A stretch of 6,869 nt of DNA from Spirochaetota bacterium (GTDB taxonomy: Bacteria > Spirochaetota > Leptospiria > Turneriellales > Turneriellaceae), in the NCBI GenBank assembly GCA_029561505.1, contig JAKQXK010000194.1, positions 1 through 6,869 of the forward strand, given 5' to 3'. Shown here one piece after another: positions 1 through 5,498 of the stretch. Positions within the stretch are counted from its first letter, which is position 1. Every line of letters starts with the position of its first letter. The position numbers and the translations under genes were made by a program. The notes under the pieces are model-generated. The model was not told where the DNA came from. It saw nothing but the letters and a program-made list of their open reading frames with translations, and made no database searches.

Positions 1-82
1 GGATTGCCCGTTGTAAAAGTTTCATAGATTCACCTTGCAGGTTGCAAGCAATATTCATGCCAATGTGTGCCGAGCTGCTGGC

Positions 83-310
83 TCTGCGTCTTGCCATTTG
101 GGTTTACGCCTTGCCTTGAATCAACCGGCTGGCGCACGCGCCGGGGCTCACACTCCGGCGTGAAAGAGGAAGTCCGGTTAGAATCCGGCGCTGACCCGCA
201 ACCGTGTTGAGGTGGCTTCGCTAACGCGAAGCAAATTGCGGGGTACAGCCAAAGCGCGCAGCGCTTTGGCTGTACCCCGCGCACTTCTAAGTCGGGAACT
301 CTTGTGCAGA
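83..310 (+). promoter_or_regulatory. Cobalamin (B12) riboswitch aptamer
   Basis: The conserved core is readable directly. GAGGAAGTCCGG at 166-177 is followed by AATCCGGCGCTGACCCGCAA (182-201) and CCGT, matching the cobalamin riboswitch consensus GGGAA..CCGGTG.AAATCCGG.GCTG.CCCGCAACxGT. The closing B12 box variant AAGTCGGGAACT lies at 289-300. The two CCGG blocks at 174-177 and 185-188 can pair, and 139-144 pairs with 155-160. A plausible P1 pairs TCTGCG (83-88) with TGCAGA (305-310), which sets the limits given; they are approximate. Bases 208-285 fill the variable peripheral region with two hairpins (215-232 and 238-280). In this family, adenosylcobalamin or a related cobalamin usually represses the gene downstream. 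The nearest gene in the same direction is the lipoprotein starting at 457, so that gene is the expected target. The B12 box is less canonical than the core. Confidence 0.88.
238..280. repeat. Perfect 20-bp inverted repeat (hairpin) inside the riboswitch
   Basis: Arms 238-257 (GCGGGGTACAGCCAAAGCGC) and 261-280 are exact reverse complements separated by GCA (258-260). This gives a 43-nt stem-loop with no mismatch. It lies between the CCGCAACCGT core and the B12 box, where the cobalamin riboswitch tolerates optional stems, so it should extend the structure without breaking the binding core. A smaller 7-bp hairpin (215-221 with 226-232, loop TAAC) precedes it. Natural peripheral stems are rarely this long and perfect, so the segment may be an inserted palindromic repeat, but one copy in the window cannot prove mobility. 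Confidence 0.9.
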
Positions 311-456
311 TGGCCCGAGGATACGGCCTTCTGCCGAAAAGGTCTGAGTAAATTTATTCATGCTCAGATTGCGGGCTCCGGGACAAAGCGGGGCCGGTCG
401 TCGCGTCTGTAATGCCGTGACTTTCGTGTCGTTTGTTTTGTTCCACTGGGGCAAAA
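311..456 (+). promoter_or_regulatory. Leader between aptamer and lipoprotein gene; probable expression platform
   Basis: This untranslated stretch separates the aptamer from the ATG at 457. Several hairpins can be drawn: 325-330 with 339-344; 344-350 with 361-367 (seven pairs including one G-U, loop of 10); and 374-379 with 390-395. None is followed at once by a U-run, so no intrinsic terminator is evident. A T-rich tract at 432-442 is not preceded by a strong stem. Control may therefore act on translation or on an unrecognised structure. ATGGC at 310-314 could also pair with GCCAT at 93-97, which would compete with the proposed P1 at base 310. That is a possible switching pair, not a demonstrated one. 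Bases 1-82 upstream show no convincing gene or promoter. Confidence 0.4.
448..451 (+). promoter_or_regulatory. Probable ribosome binding site for the first lipoprotein
   Basis: GGGG lies 5 nt before the ATG at 457 and is the only purine-rich block in range. It favours ATG 457 over the in-frame TTG at 433, which has no such block upstream. Starting at 457 also gives a normal lipoprotein signal peptide. The match to a full Shine-Dalgarno sequence is only partial. Confidence 0.45.
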
Positions 457-1719
457 ATGATTCACCAACAAATTAGAAGGGCGGCACCCTACGCGCTGCT
501 CTTTCTTGCAGCGATGCACTGTTCAGGCAACGCGGGCATTTCAGAAAGTACACCGACACCGGCGGCAGAAGTGCTGAGCGGCAGATTCGTCGACGCACCC
601 GTGCGCGGCGTTGAGTACCGCACCGCCACGCAGAGCGGCATTACCGATGCCGACGGAGGTTTCAGATACCAGCCGGGCGAACAGGTCACCTTCAGCATCG
701 GCAAAACATTGCTCGGCAAAACCGCGGCATCGGCATTTGTAACGCCCGAAAACCTTTCTGTTGCAGGTACCGGTCTCAGCGACCAAAGCGTTATTAACAT
801 GCTGCGCTTTTTGCAGACGGTTGATGCCGACGGCGTAGCCGAGAACGGCATCGAGATCAGGCAATCCGTGCGCGACCTGCTCGCAGGCACCACGATTAAC
901 TTCAACCAGTCTGCGGTTTCATTCGACGGCGACGTTGTCGTGAAAGCAGTTGTGCAGGTGTCACGAGGTGCGGTAGTTCCGCTGGTCAGCGAATCGGCAG
1001 CGCTTGCAAACTATCTGGGCTACAGATTCTCAGGCAGCTTTTCAGACAACTATGGCGGCAAACATTTTCTCACACCAGGCAGCTGGCAGCTCAAAGACGA
1101 CTGGACCAACCAGACCGACACGATCACAAAAATAAATGGCCAGTTGGCTTATTTTATCGTGCAGAAATCTGCGGCCGATGCGTTTAACCCGTCTAAATAT
1201 CAGAAGGTTGCATATATCGCGCACAACGATGGTTCTTTTTACACCTGCACGCTTTCGCCGTTCAACAGCAACGATGCAGCGACGGCCGAGGCAATCGCTG
1301 ACACGACGACAAAGACCAGCCCGGCGACAGGCGGCTGTTCGGGTTTCGCGTGGACAAAGCTGACTCCGGTTCAGAACCCGCTCATTGGCAAATGGAGCGA
1401 CCCCTATTCGGGTAAGCACACGATATCGTATTCTAACTGGGTAGTTGACTTTGGCACCCCGGCGACCGACGCCATTGTCAGGTACAACGCTATCGATGGT
1501 TATCTGGTGATTCAGAAACCAGCAAACGATGCCTTTAACCCTTCGAAGTTTCAGAAGATCATGATCACTCAAACGGGTGGCTCGTGGTTTACCTGTACGC
1601 TGAGCCCGTTCGACTCAGCCACCGCAAATGCGGCCGCGGCAATTGTCGACACAACGACCAAGACGAACCCTGCGGCAAGCGGCTGTAGTGGCTTCTCGTG
1701 GACTCAGCTTCTGCCGTGA
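457..1719 (+). CDS. Putative surface lipoprotein with two tandem Cys-pair domains, downstream of B12 riboswitch
   Basis: Start chosen at ATG 457 (420 aa); a TTG at 433 in the same frame would add 8 residues. The N-terminus has basic residues (IRR), a hydrophobic stretch and a Cys at residue 22 (FLAAMHC), read as a lipoprotein signal with an atypical His before the Cys. Residues about 40-145 hold a region known from many bacterial lipoproteins: FVDAPVRGVEYRT, then TDADGGFRYQPGEQVTFSIG, then MLRFLQTVDADG. After residue about 190 come two copies of a domain of about 116 residues. Each has a DAFNPSK[YF]QK motif, a [FY]TCTLSPF motif, a TTTKT[SN]PA motif and a GCSGF[AS]WT end. The Cys pairs (264/294 and 380/410) are both 30 apart, suggesting one disulfide per repeat. 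Similar repeats occur in hypothetical proteins of Leptospira-like and other bacteria; no function is known to me. The riboswitch implies B12-linked expression, so a role in cobalamin handling is possible but inferred only from position. Confidence 0.85.
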   Translation: MIHQQIRRAAPYALLFLAAMHCSGNAGISESTPTPAAEVLSGRFVDAPVRGVEYRTATQSGITDADGGFRYQPGEQVTFSIGKTLLGKTAASAFVTPENLSVAGTGLSDQSVINMLRFLQTVDADGVAENGIEIRQSVRDLLAGTTINFNQSAVSFDGDVVVKAVVQVSRGAVVPLVSESAALANYLGYRFSGSFSDNYGGKHFLTPGSWQLKDDWTNQTDTITKINGQLAYFIVQKSAADAFNPSKYQKVAYIAHNDGSFYTCTLSPFNSNDAATAEAIADTTTKTSPATGGCSGFAWTKLTPVQNPLIGKWSDPYSGKHTISYSNWVVDFGTPATDAIVRYNAIDGYLVIQKPANDAFNPSKFQKIMITQTGGSWFTCTLSPFDSATANAAAAIVDTTTKTNPAASGCSGFSWTQLLP

Positions 1720-1782
1720 GGCCAGGCAAATACCGGGGCCATTTATCTTTACGGTCAGTTTCGGCCATGGCACCTGCCTGCA

Positions 1783-2256
1783 ATGAAGCATGTTCTTTCG
1801 GTTCGGGTAAATAACACCGCCGGGGTACTGAGCCACGTTACCGGGCTCTTTACCCGGCGCAGCTACAATATCGATTCATTGTGCGTGGGCGCGACGCACG
1901 ACCCGAAATATTCGGTTATTACCCTCGTGATCGACGAAGACGAGGCGATGGTGCAGCAGATCACGAAGCAGCTGCTGAAACTGATTGACGTCATCGAAAT
2001 TCAGAATCTCACTGGTGAGGTTTCGGTGAAGCGCGAACTTCTGCTGGCTTCGATCGAGATTAAAAAAGCTGAGCGCGCCGAGATGCTGATGCTGTCGCGG
2101 CTTTTTGAAACGACGGTGATCGAGATGTCTGAATCGGTAATCGTTCTGCAGATGGTTGCCGAACCCCGGCGCGTGACGCACTTTCTCGAAGCGATTAAGG
2201 CATTCAAAATATTGCATATGGCGCGCACGGGTGTCGTGGCGCTTTCGCTGCCATGA
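1783..2256 (+). CDS. ilvN: Acetolactate synthase, small (regulatory) subunit
   Basis: This 157-aa cytoplasmic protein activates the catalytic subunit of acetolactate (acetohydroxyacid) synthase and confers valine feedback, at the first common step of branched-chain amino acid synthesis. It has the family's usual length and layout: an N-terminal ACT domain (residues about 2-75), including VLSHVTGLFTRRSYNIDSL and ITKQLLKLIDVIEIQNLT, then the C-terminal small-subunit domain (about 80-155) ending KILHMARTGVVAL. Asn11, Gly14 and Asn29, equivalent to valine-site residues in E. coli IlvH, are present, so feedback control is probably retained. Ser27 replaces the Gly normally found in R-G-[YF]-N-I. 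The start fits the typical MKH.LSV N-terminus, but no Shine-Dalgarno sequence is visible upstream. No ilvB-type catalytic gene lies in the window. The stop overlaps the next start by 4 nt (ATGA), implying co-translation with an unrelated lipoprotein gene. The symbol ilvH is equally used. Confidence 0.95.
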   Translation: MKHVLSVRVNNTAGVLSHVTGLFTRRSYNIDSLCVGATHDPKYSVITLVIDEDEAMVQQITKQLLKLIDVIEIQNLTGEVSVKRELLLASIEIKKAERAEMLMLSRLFETTVIEMSESVIVLQMVAEPRRVTHFLEAIKAFKILHMARTGVVALSLP

Positions 2257-3398
2257 TTTATCGTTTTTTCAAGCGACACCTGCGCGTACGCGGCGCAGCA
2301 CTTTACGCATTGATAGTGTTCGCCTTGGTGCACTGCGGGCCGACCCCCGAAAAGTTCATCGAGAAGTCACAGGCGGCGCTTGCCAGGGAGGACTATGATT
2401 CGGCGCTGCTCTACATGAAGAACGCCTACGAACTTTCGTTGCCCAAAGACTTTTTTGTAACGACGCGTGATCTTTCGTTTTCGCACCTGAGAGCGTCGCA
2501 CGATGGCCAGCGTATTCTGCTCGTCGAGAAAAAGATACCGAAAAAAGCCTATGAAAGCACGCGAATCTATGCCATTGACCGACAAAAAGGTTCGCAGCAG
2601 AAGAACACGATGCGCGGCAAAATTCGCGACGTGAACTTCTCACCCGATGGCCTGCAGGCGGTGTTCTTGCAACAGCCGACAGAATCGATCAAAGACTGCA
2701 AGCTTTGGTTATGGCAAATATCCGCCGATAAGATGATCGAAGCTGGCGCTTCGCACTGCGTCACCAAGCCTGCCGTCAAGAATGACGGTACAGTCTGGTA
2801 CATGAAACAAGACCAGATTCATACCTTTGATTCGAAAACCGGCAAAGACTCGCTGTTTAACCGCGGCCAGCGACCAGAAAAATCGGCGCGAAAGTTTCCC
2901 GCTTATGCCCATTTTTACGCAGCACCCGACAACAAAGTCTGGATGATTTACGGGGCTGCGGGCAGCTACCGTCTTTACCAGCTTTCTGAAAAAACAAAAC
3001 TGGTTTCAAAAGAAATTGCCGCAAGCAGGCTGTATCTCGTCGCCGAAAGCCGAATTCCCGGCGTGTTTATCGGCGGCGCCGGCGCGCAGCAATTTGTAAC
3101 TCTCAACCCAAAAGATTCCCAGATTGGCCGGCGCATGAAGGCGAAAGTCTGGGGCGACGCAGCTTTTGTGAATGACCGGCAATACTATTATATTGAAGAT
3201 GGTGTGCTGGCTTACCGCGACGGCAATAAAGAGACCGAGCTGCCATTCTGGGCTGAACAACTCGCCGTGGGCGTCAAAGACGAACTGCTTTTCTTGTCTT
3301 CAACAGGTTCGGCGATGCGCTATACGCAGAAAATGCCACCAGCCGAATCGCTGAAAATCTACAATAAGGCAGTCGAAATCGACGACAGTAAATCATGA
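2253..3398 (+). CDS. Putative lipoprotein with helical N-terminus and beta-propeller-like repeats
   Basis: This is a 381-aa protein. The signal peptide has a basic n-region (RFFKRHLRVR), a hydrophobic core and Cys28 in FALVHC. Leu at -3 fits a lipobox, while His at -1 is atypical. Residues about 31-62 look like a short TPR-type helical pair (EKFIEKSQAALAREDYDSALLYMKNAYEL). From about 70 on the sequence is beta-rich with propeller-like turns, notably VNFSPDGLQAVFL (127-139) and LRASHDGQRILLVEKK, resembling TolB/PD40-type blades. It should therefore be a lipid-anchored protein facing the periplasm or the surface. Partner and ligand are unknown. The start ATG overlaps the ilvN stop, and the stop overlaps the next ATG at 3395, again by 4 nt, with no clear ribosome site of its own. 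Expression therefore probably depends on coupling. I recognise no specific family. Confidence 0.85.
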   Translation: MIYRFFKRHLRVRGAALYALIVFALVHCGPTPEKFIEKSQAALAREDYDSALLYMKNAYELSLPKDFFVTTRDLSFSHLRASHDGQRILLVEKKIPKKAYESTRIYAIDRQKGSQQKNTMRGKIRDVNFSPDGLQAVFLQQPTESIKDCKLWLWQISADKMIEAGASHCVTKPAVKNDGTVWYMKQDQIHTFDSKTGKDSLFNRGQRPEKSARKFPAYAHFYAAPDNKVWMIYGAAGSYRLYQLSEKTKLVSKEIAASRLYLVAESRIPGVFIGGAGAQQFVTLNPKDSQIGRRMKAKVWGDAAFVNDRQYYYIEDGVLAYRDGNKETELPFWAEQLAVGVKDELLFLSSTGSAMRYTQKMPPAESLKIYNKAVEIDDSKS

Positions 3399-4012
3399 CA
3401 TACCTCGTGTTCGCACTCATCGTGGCAGCCGCCGCAATTTATCTCTACTTTTCAGAACTGCGCGTCGCCGTAACCGCGACTCTGCCCGTCGGCGAGAAGC
3501 GCCGGCTCTTGCTAGAGCGCCAGCAAACCATTCGGCTGTCGCTTAAAGATATCGAATATGAAACCAGCGTTGGCAAAATGGACCAGCCTACCGCAACCCG
3601 GTTACAGAGTGAATTGCTCTCCGAATGGCAGTCGATCGAAGCCGAAATACCCAACCTTGCCGAAATTCAAGAGACACCGTCTGGCGTGCGCGTGGCCGAT
3701 AAGTGCAAGAGCTGCGATACACCGGTTGTTTCGCCGGCCGCACGCTTCTGTCACGTTTGCGGGGCGCGCCTGCACCAGTTGCTGCTGGTGTTGTTGCTCG
3801 TTTTCTGCCTGGCGCCGAATCGTATCGAGGCGTTCGACATTCTGGTCACCGTACAGAACGGAACTTCGGGTGGTGTCTACAAAACCCCGCTCAGCATTCA
3901 ACTCTTAAAGCTTGAGCAGGGTATGCAGCCCCTTTCGGCCGCGAACACTGCGAACGGTGTGACCAGATTCACCGGTCTGCCCGAAATGACCGCAGGGCCA
4001 TATATGGTGTAG
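3395..4012 (+). CDS. N-terminal half of the interrupted protein: TM, coiled coil, zinc ribbon, second TM
   Basis: As read, translation gives 205 aa. Residues 2-19 form a membrane segment without charges. Residues about 35-85 are charged and helical (EKRRLLLERQQ, then KDIEYETSVGKMDQ), similar in style to the heptad region of CcmI-like cytochrome c biogenesis proteins. A zinc ribbon follows, with Cys104, Cys107, Cys119 and Cys122 (CKSC, 11 residues, CHVC). Residues 127-140 (LHQLLLVLLLVFCLAP) are a second hydrophobic segment ending in IEAFD, which looks like a former signal peptide now fused in frame. The last about 55 residues begin a beta domain that stops abruptly at the TAG. The ATG overlaps the previous stop by 4 nt. 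If truncated here, the product keeps its zinc ribbon but loses most of its periplasmic part. The link to cytochrome c maturation is a weak inference from the helix plus ribbon layout. Confidence 0.75.
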   Translation: MTYLVFALIVAAAAIYLYFSELRVAVTATLPVGEKRRLLLERQQTIRLSLKDIEYETSVGKMDQPTATRLQSELLSEWQSIEAEIPNLAEIQETPSGVRVADKCKSCDTPVVSPAARFCHVCGARLHQLLLVLLLVFCLAPNRIEAFDILVTVQNGTSGGVYKTPLSIQLLKLEQGMQPLSAANTANGVTRFTGLPEMTAGPYMV

Positions 4013-4057
4013 ACGAGCTATCAGGGTGTCACTTACAGCAAGGTCATTGCGCCCAAT

Positions 4058-4774
4058 ATGGCAAGCCCGGCCGCAGTGAACCTTGAAATTTTCGAAAGCA
4101 CCGATTCGACAGCGAAACTGCGCGCTCGCACCCTCGTCGAAGTGCGCCGCGTAGACAAAGAACTGCTTGCGGGGCTCATGATCGTCTATTTCATCAACAG
4201 CGATCGCCGTACATTTCGCGGTGGCGCATCGGGTCTTGAGTTTTATCTGCCGCCCAAAGCAACGGTTGCTGAAGCATCGGTCTCGGTTGGCAGCGGCGCC
4301 TCAAACATACAGTGGCTGAAAATTGCCGCCAGCAAAGGTGCCCAGCCTGGACAATATTTCGTTGCTCAAAGCGTGAAGCCGGGTGAACGCATACTGCAAG
4401 TCGCTTTTCAAATGCCCTACGATGAAAAGGCAACCGCGTTTGCACTTCGCACTGTTTACCCGCAAGACGCAGGTATTCAGCTGATTGCCGAACCTCAGAA
4501 CCTGACCGTCAGCGATGGTGCCAAAGAACTTGCACGCATTCAAGACAAAAACCTCGGGCGGGGAGTTATCTCTTTTCCGTCGGTGGCGACGCAGGTAAAT
4601 CTGCAGCTTAAGGGGGGCGGCATAGCCGAAACTCGGCAAGAAGAATCAGCCGAGGTAGAAGTGAAGTCACCACTTGAGCTTTGGCAGAAACTGCTGTTTC
4701 CCGGCGTTGCTGTTCTGCTATTCGGCCTGGTCGCGATGCTGCGCATGCGGCGCGGCGCTAGTCTGGGTTCATGA
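4058..4774 (+). CDS. C-terminal half of the interrupted protein: periplasmic beta region and C-terminal TM
   Basis: The coding frame really continues from 4013; 4058 is only the first ATG after the TAG. From it, 238 aa can be read. Most is beta-rich (for example GGASGLEFYLPPKATV, PGERILQVAFQMPYDE), as in bacterial proteins where a carboxypeptidase-regulatory-like repeat is followed by a second beta sandwich. It ends with a membrane segment (about 212-229, LLFPGVAVLLFGLVAML) and a basic tail. There is no Shine-Dalgarno block before 4058 and no signal peptide. An independent product would therefore enter the membrane wrongly and lack the first strands of its domain. It is probably made only if the TAG is suppressed or is not real. 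The 3' end overlaps the convergent gene by 17 nt. Confidence 0.6.
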   Translation: MASPAAVNLEIFESTDSTAKLRARTLVEVRRVDKELLAGLMIVYFINSDRRTFRGGASGLEFYLPPKATVAEASVSVGSGASNIQWLKIAASKGAQPGQYFVAQSVKPGERILQVAFQMPYDEKATAFALRTVYPQDAGIQLIAEPQNLTVSDGAKELARIQDKNLGRGVISFPSVATQVNLQLKGGGIAETRQEESAEVEVKSPLELWQKLLFPGVAVLLFGLVAMLRMRRGASLGS

Positions 4775-5495
4775 GGTCGGCGTAGTCGTCGTCGTTCATC
4801 GGAAAAGCCTGCTCAAGAAAAATCTGCGATAAGATTTCAAAGCGCTCGGGTATCGGCTCGTTCGCGAGCTCAGCGAACATGCGATAGCGCTGCATCAGAA
4901 ACTCGACGGTCGGGTCTTCGAGAGAAAAATCAATTTTCAGCGAGTTGAGTTTACGCACCAGCCAGTTGATATTGTAAGTTGTGTAGTCGCCGACAATTTC
5001 AAGCGAGACGATCGACGGCTCAAATTTTCTGAGCACCTCGCACGTATAGAGAGCGCGGCGAAACCCGTCAATTTCACCCTCGAGCCCGTCTTGAATGCTG
5101 CGGCTCAGGTTTTCGATAATGCCCATTTGCGGTGACAGATAGTCGAGCATGCGCACAAGAAATTGCGGATACTCGTCCATGACCTTCATTAGGTCGATTG
5201 GCTGGCCCAGATTCTTGAAATGCTCCATCACCATGCGGGCGTTATCGTTGCGCGGCACCGGATCGTAAAGAGGTACATACAGATATTTCACCTGATAGGC
5301 AAACCGGCTTTCTTTCGGAATGTAATATTCTATCGTAACGGGTTCTTTGTAATAGTTGTCCGATTCAACGCTCGCGATCTTCGGTACGGTTTCAATCGCC
5401 TTGAGTACCGCGACGTTTTCTGTGACGACACGCGTTCCCCCTGACCGTTTGGTCAGAAGGTTTTTCATCATGCGCCGCGAGACGAGGCCAGACAT
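4758..5495 (-). CDS. Hypothetical soluble protein, 245 aa
   Basis: I do not recognise this protein. It has no signal peptide and no membrane segment, so it is probably cytoplasmic. The first about 20 residues are basic (SRRMMKNLLTKRSGG). The middle has a beta-like Tyr-rich stretch (PVTIEYYIPKESRFAYQVKYLYVPLYDPV, residues 52-80). The rest is mainly helical, and the C-terminus is acidic (NDDDYADLMNPD). It begins 3 nt after the stop of the upstream gene on the same strand, with no clear ribosome site, so the two are almost certainly co-transcribed and translationally coupled. That suggests a shared process with the degenerate GGDEF protein. Met9 or Met10 could be the true start. It ends in TAG and overlaps the end of the + strand operon by 17 nt, leaving no room for a separate terminator between them. 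Confidence 0.82.
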   Translation of the reverse strand: MSGLVSRRMMKNLLTKRSGGTRVVTENVAVLKAIETVPKIASVESDNYYKEPVTIEYYIPKESRFAYQVKYLYVPLYDPVPRNDNARMVMEHFKNLGQPIDLMKVMDEYPQFLVRMLDYLSPQMGIIENLSRSIQDGLEGEIDGFRRALYTCEVLRKFEPSIVSLEIVGDYTTYNINWLVRKLNSLKIDFSLEDPTVEFLMQRYRMFAELANEPIPERFEILSQIFLEQAFPMNDDDYADLMNPD

Positions 5496-5498
5496 AGT

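Larger units (their letters stand above)
3395..4774 (+). pseudogene. Amber-interrupted gene: three-TM protein with zinc ribbon and carboxypeptidase-regulatory-like region
   Basis: One frame runs from ATG 3395 to TGA 4772-4774 (459 codons before the stop), broken only by TAG at 4010-4012 (codon 206). The frame stays coding on both sides: PYMV, stop, TSYQGVTYSKVIAPN. In related carboxypeptidase-regulatory-like proteins the strand runs through this point, so the two halves belong together. A CAG to TAG transition would explain it, restoring Gln. The whole protein would have TM1 (about 2-19), a cytoplasmic coiled coil and zinc ribbon (35-125), TM2 (about 127-140), a large periplasmic beta region and TM3 (about 433-450) ending in RMRRG. 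The charge pattern agrees with the positive-inside rule. It could be a recent nonsense mutation, a sequencing error, or a readthrough site. Genome-wide TAG recoding is unlikely, because the convergent gene ends in TAG at 4758-4760. Confidence 0.7.

Noticed and set aside
4..30. Promoter with TTGCCC and TAGATT boxes
   Set aside because: The spacing is only 15 and both boxes match poorly; support is too weak to call it.
34..48. Inverted repeat CTTGCA-GGT-TGCAAG as an operator
   Set aside because: Six-base arms are easily found by chance, and no convincing promoter is placed next to it.
3..119. C-terminal end of an upstream + strand gene in the third frame
   Set aside because: The 38-residue peptide is Cys- and Met-rich, would run into the riboswitch, and shows no recognisable motif.
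212..412. Small + strand open frame inside the riboswitch and leader
   Set aside because: It lies across conserved riboswitch elements and the palindrome, its product is Arg/Ser-rich without any recognisable pattern, and no ribosome site precedes it.
1042..1572. 176-aa open frame on the - strand
   Set aside because: It is antisense to the lipoprotein repeats, whose reading frame is clearly coding; the antisense product is Arg/Val-rich with no domain.
4010..4012. TAG as pyrrolysine or genome-wide recoded codon
   Set aside because: The convergent gene ends in TAG at a sensible place (4758-4760), and nothing around 4010 resembles a known recoding signal.
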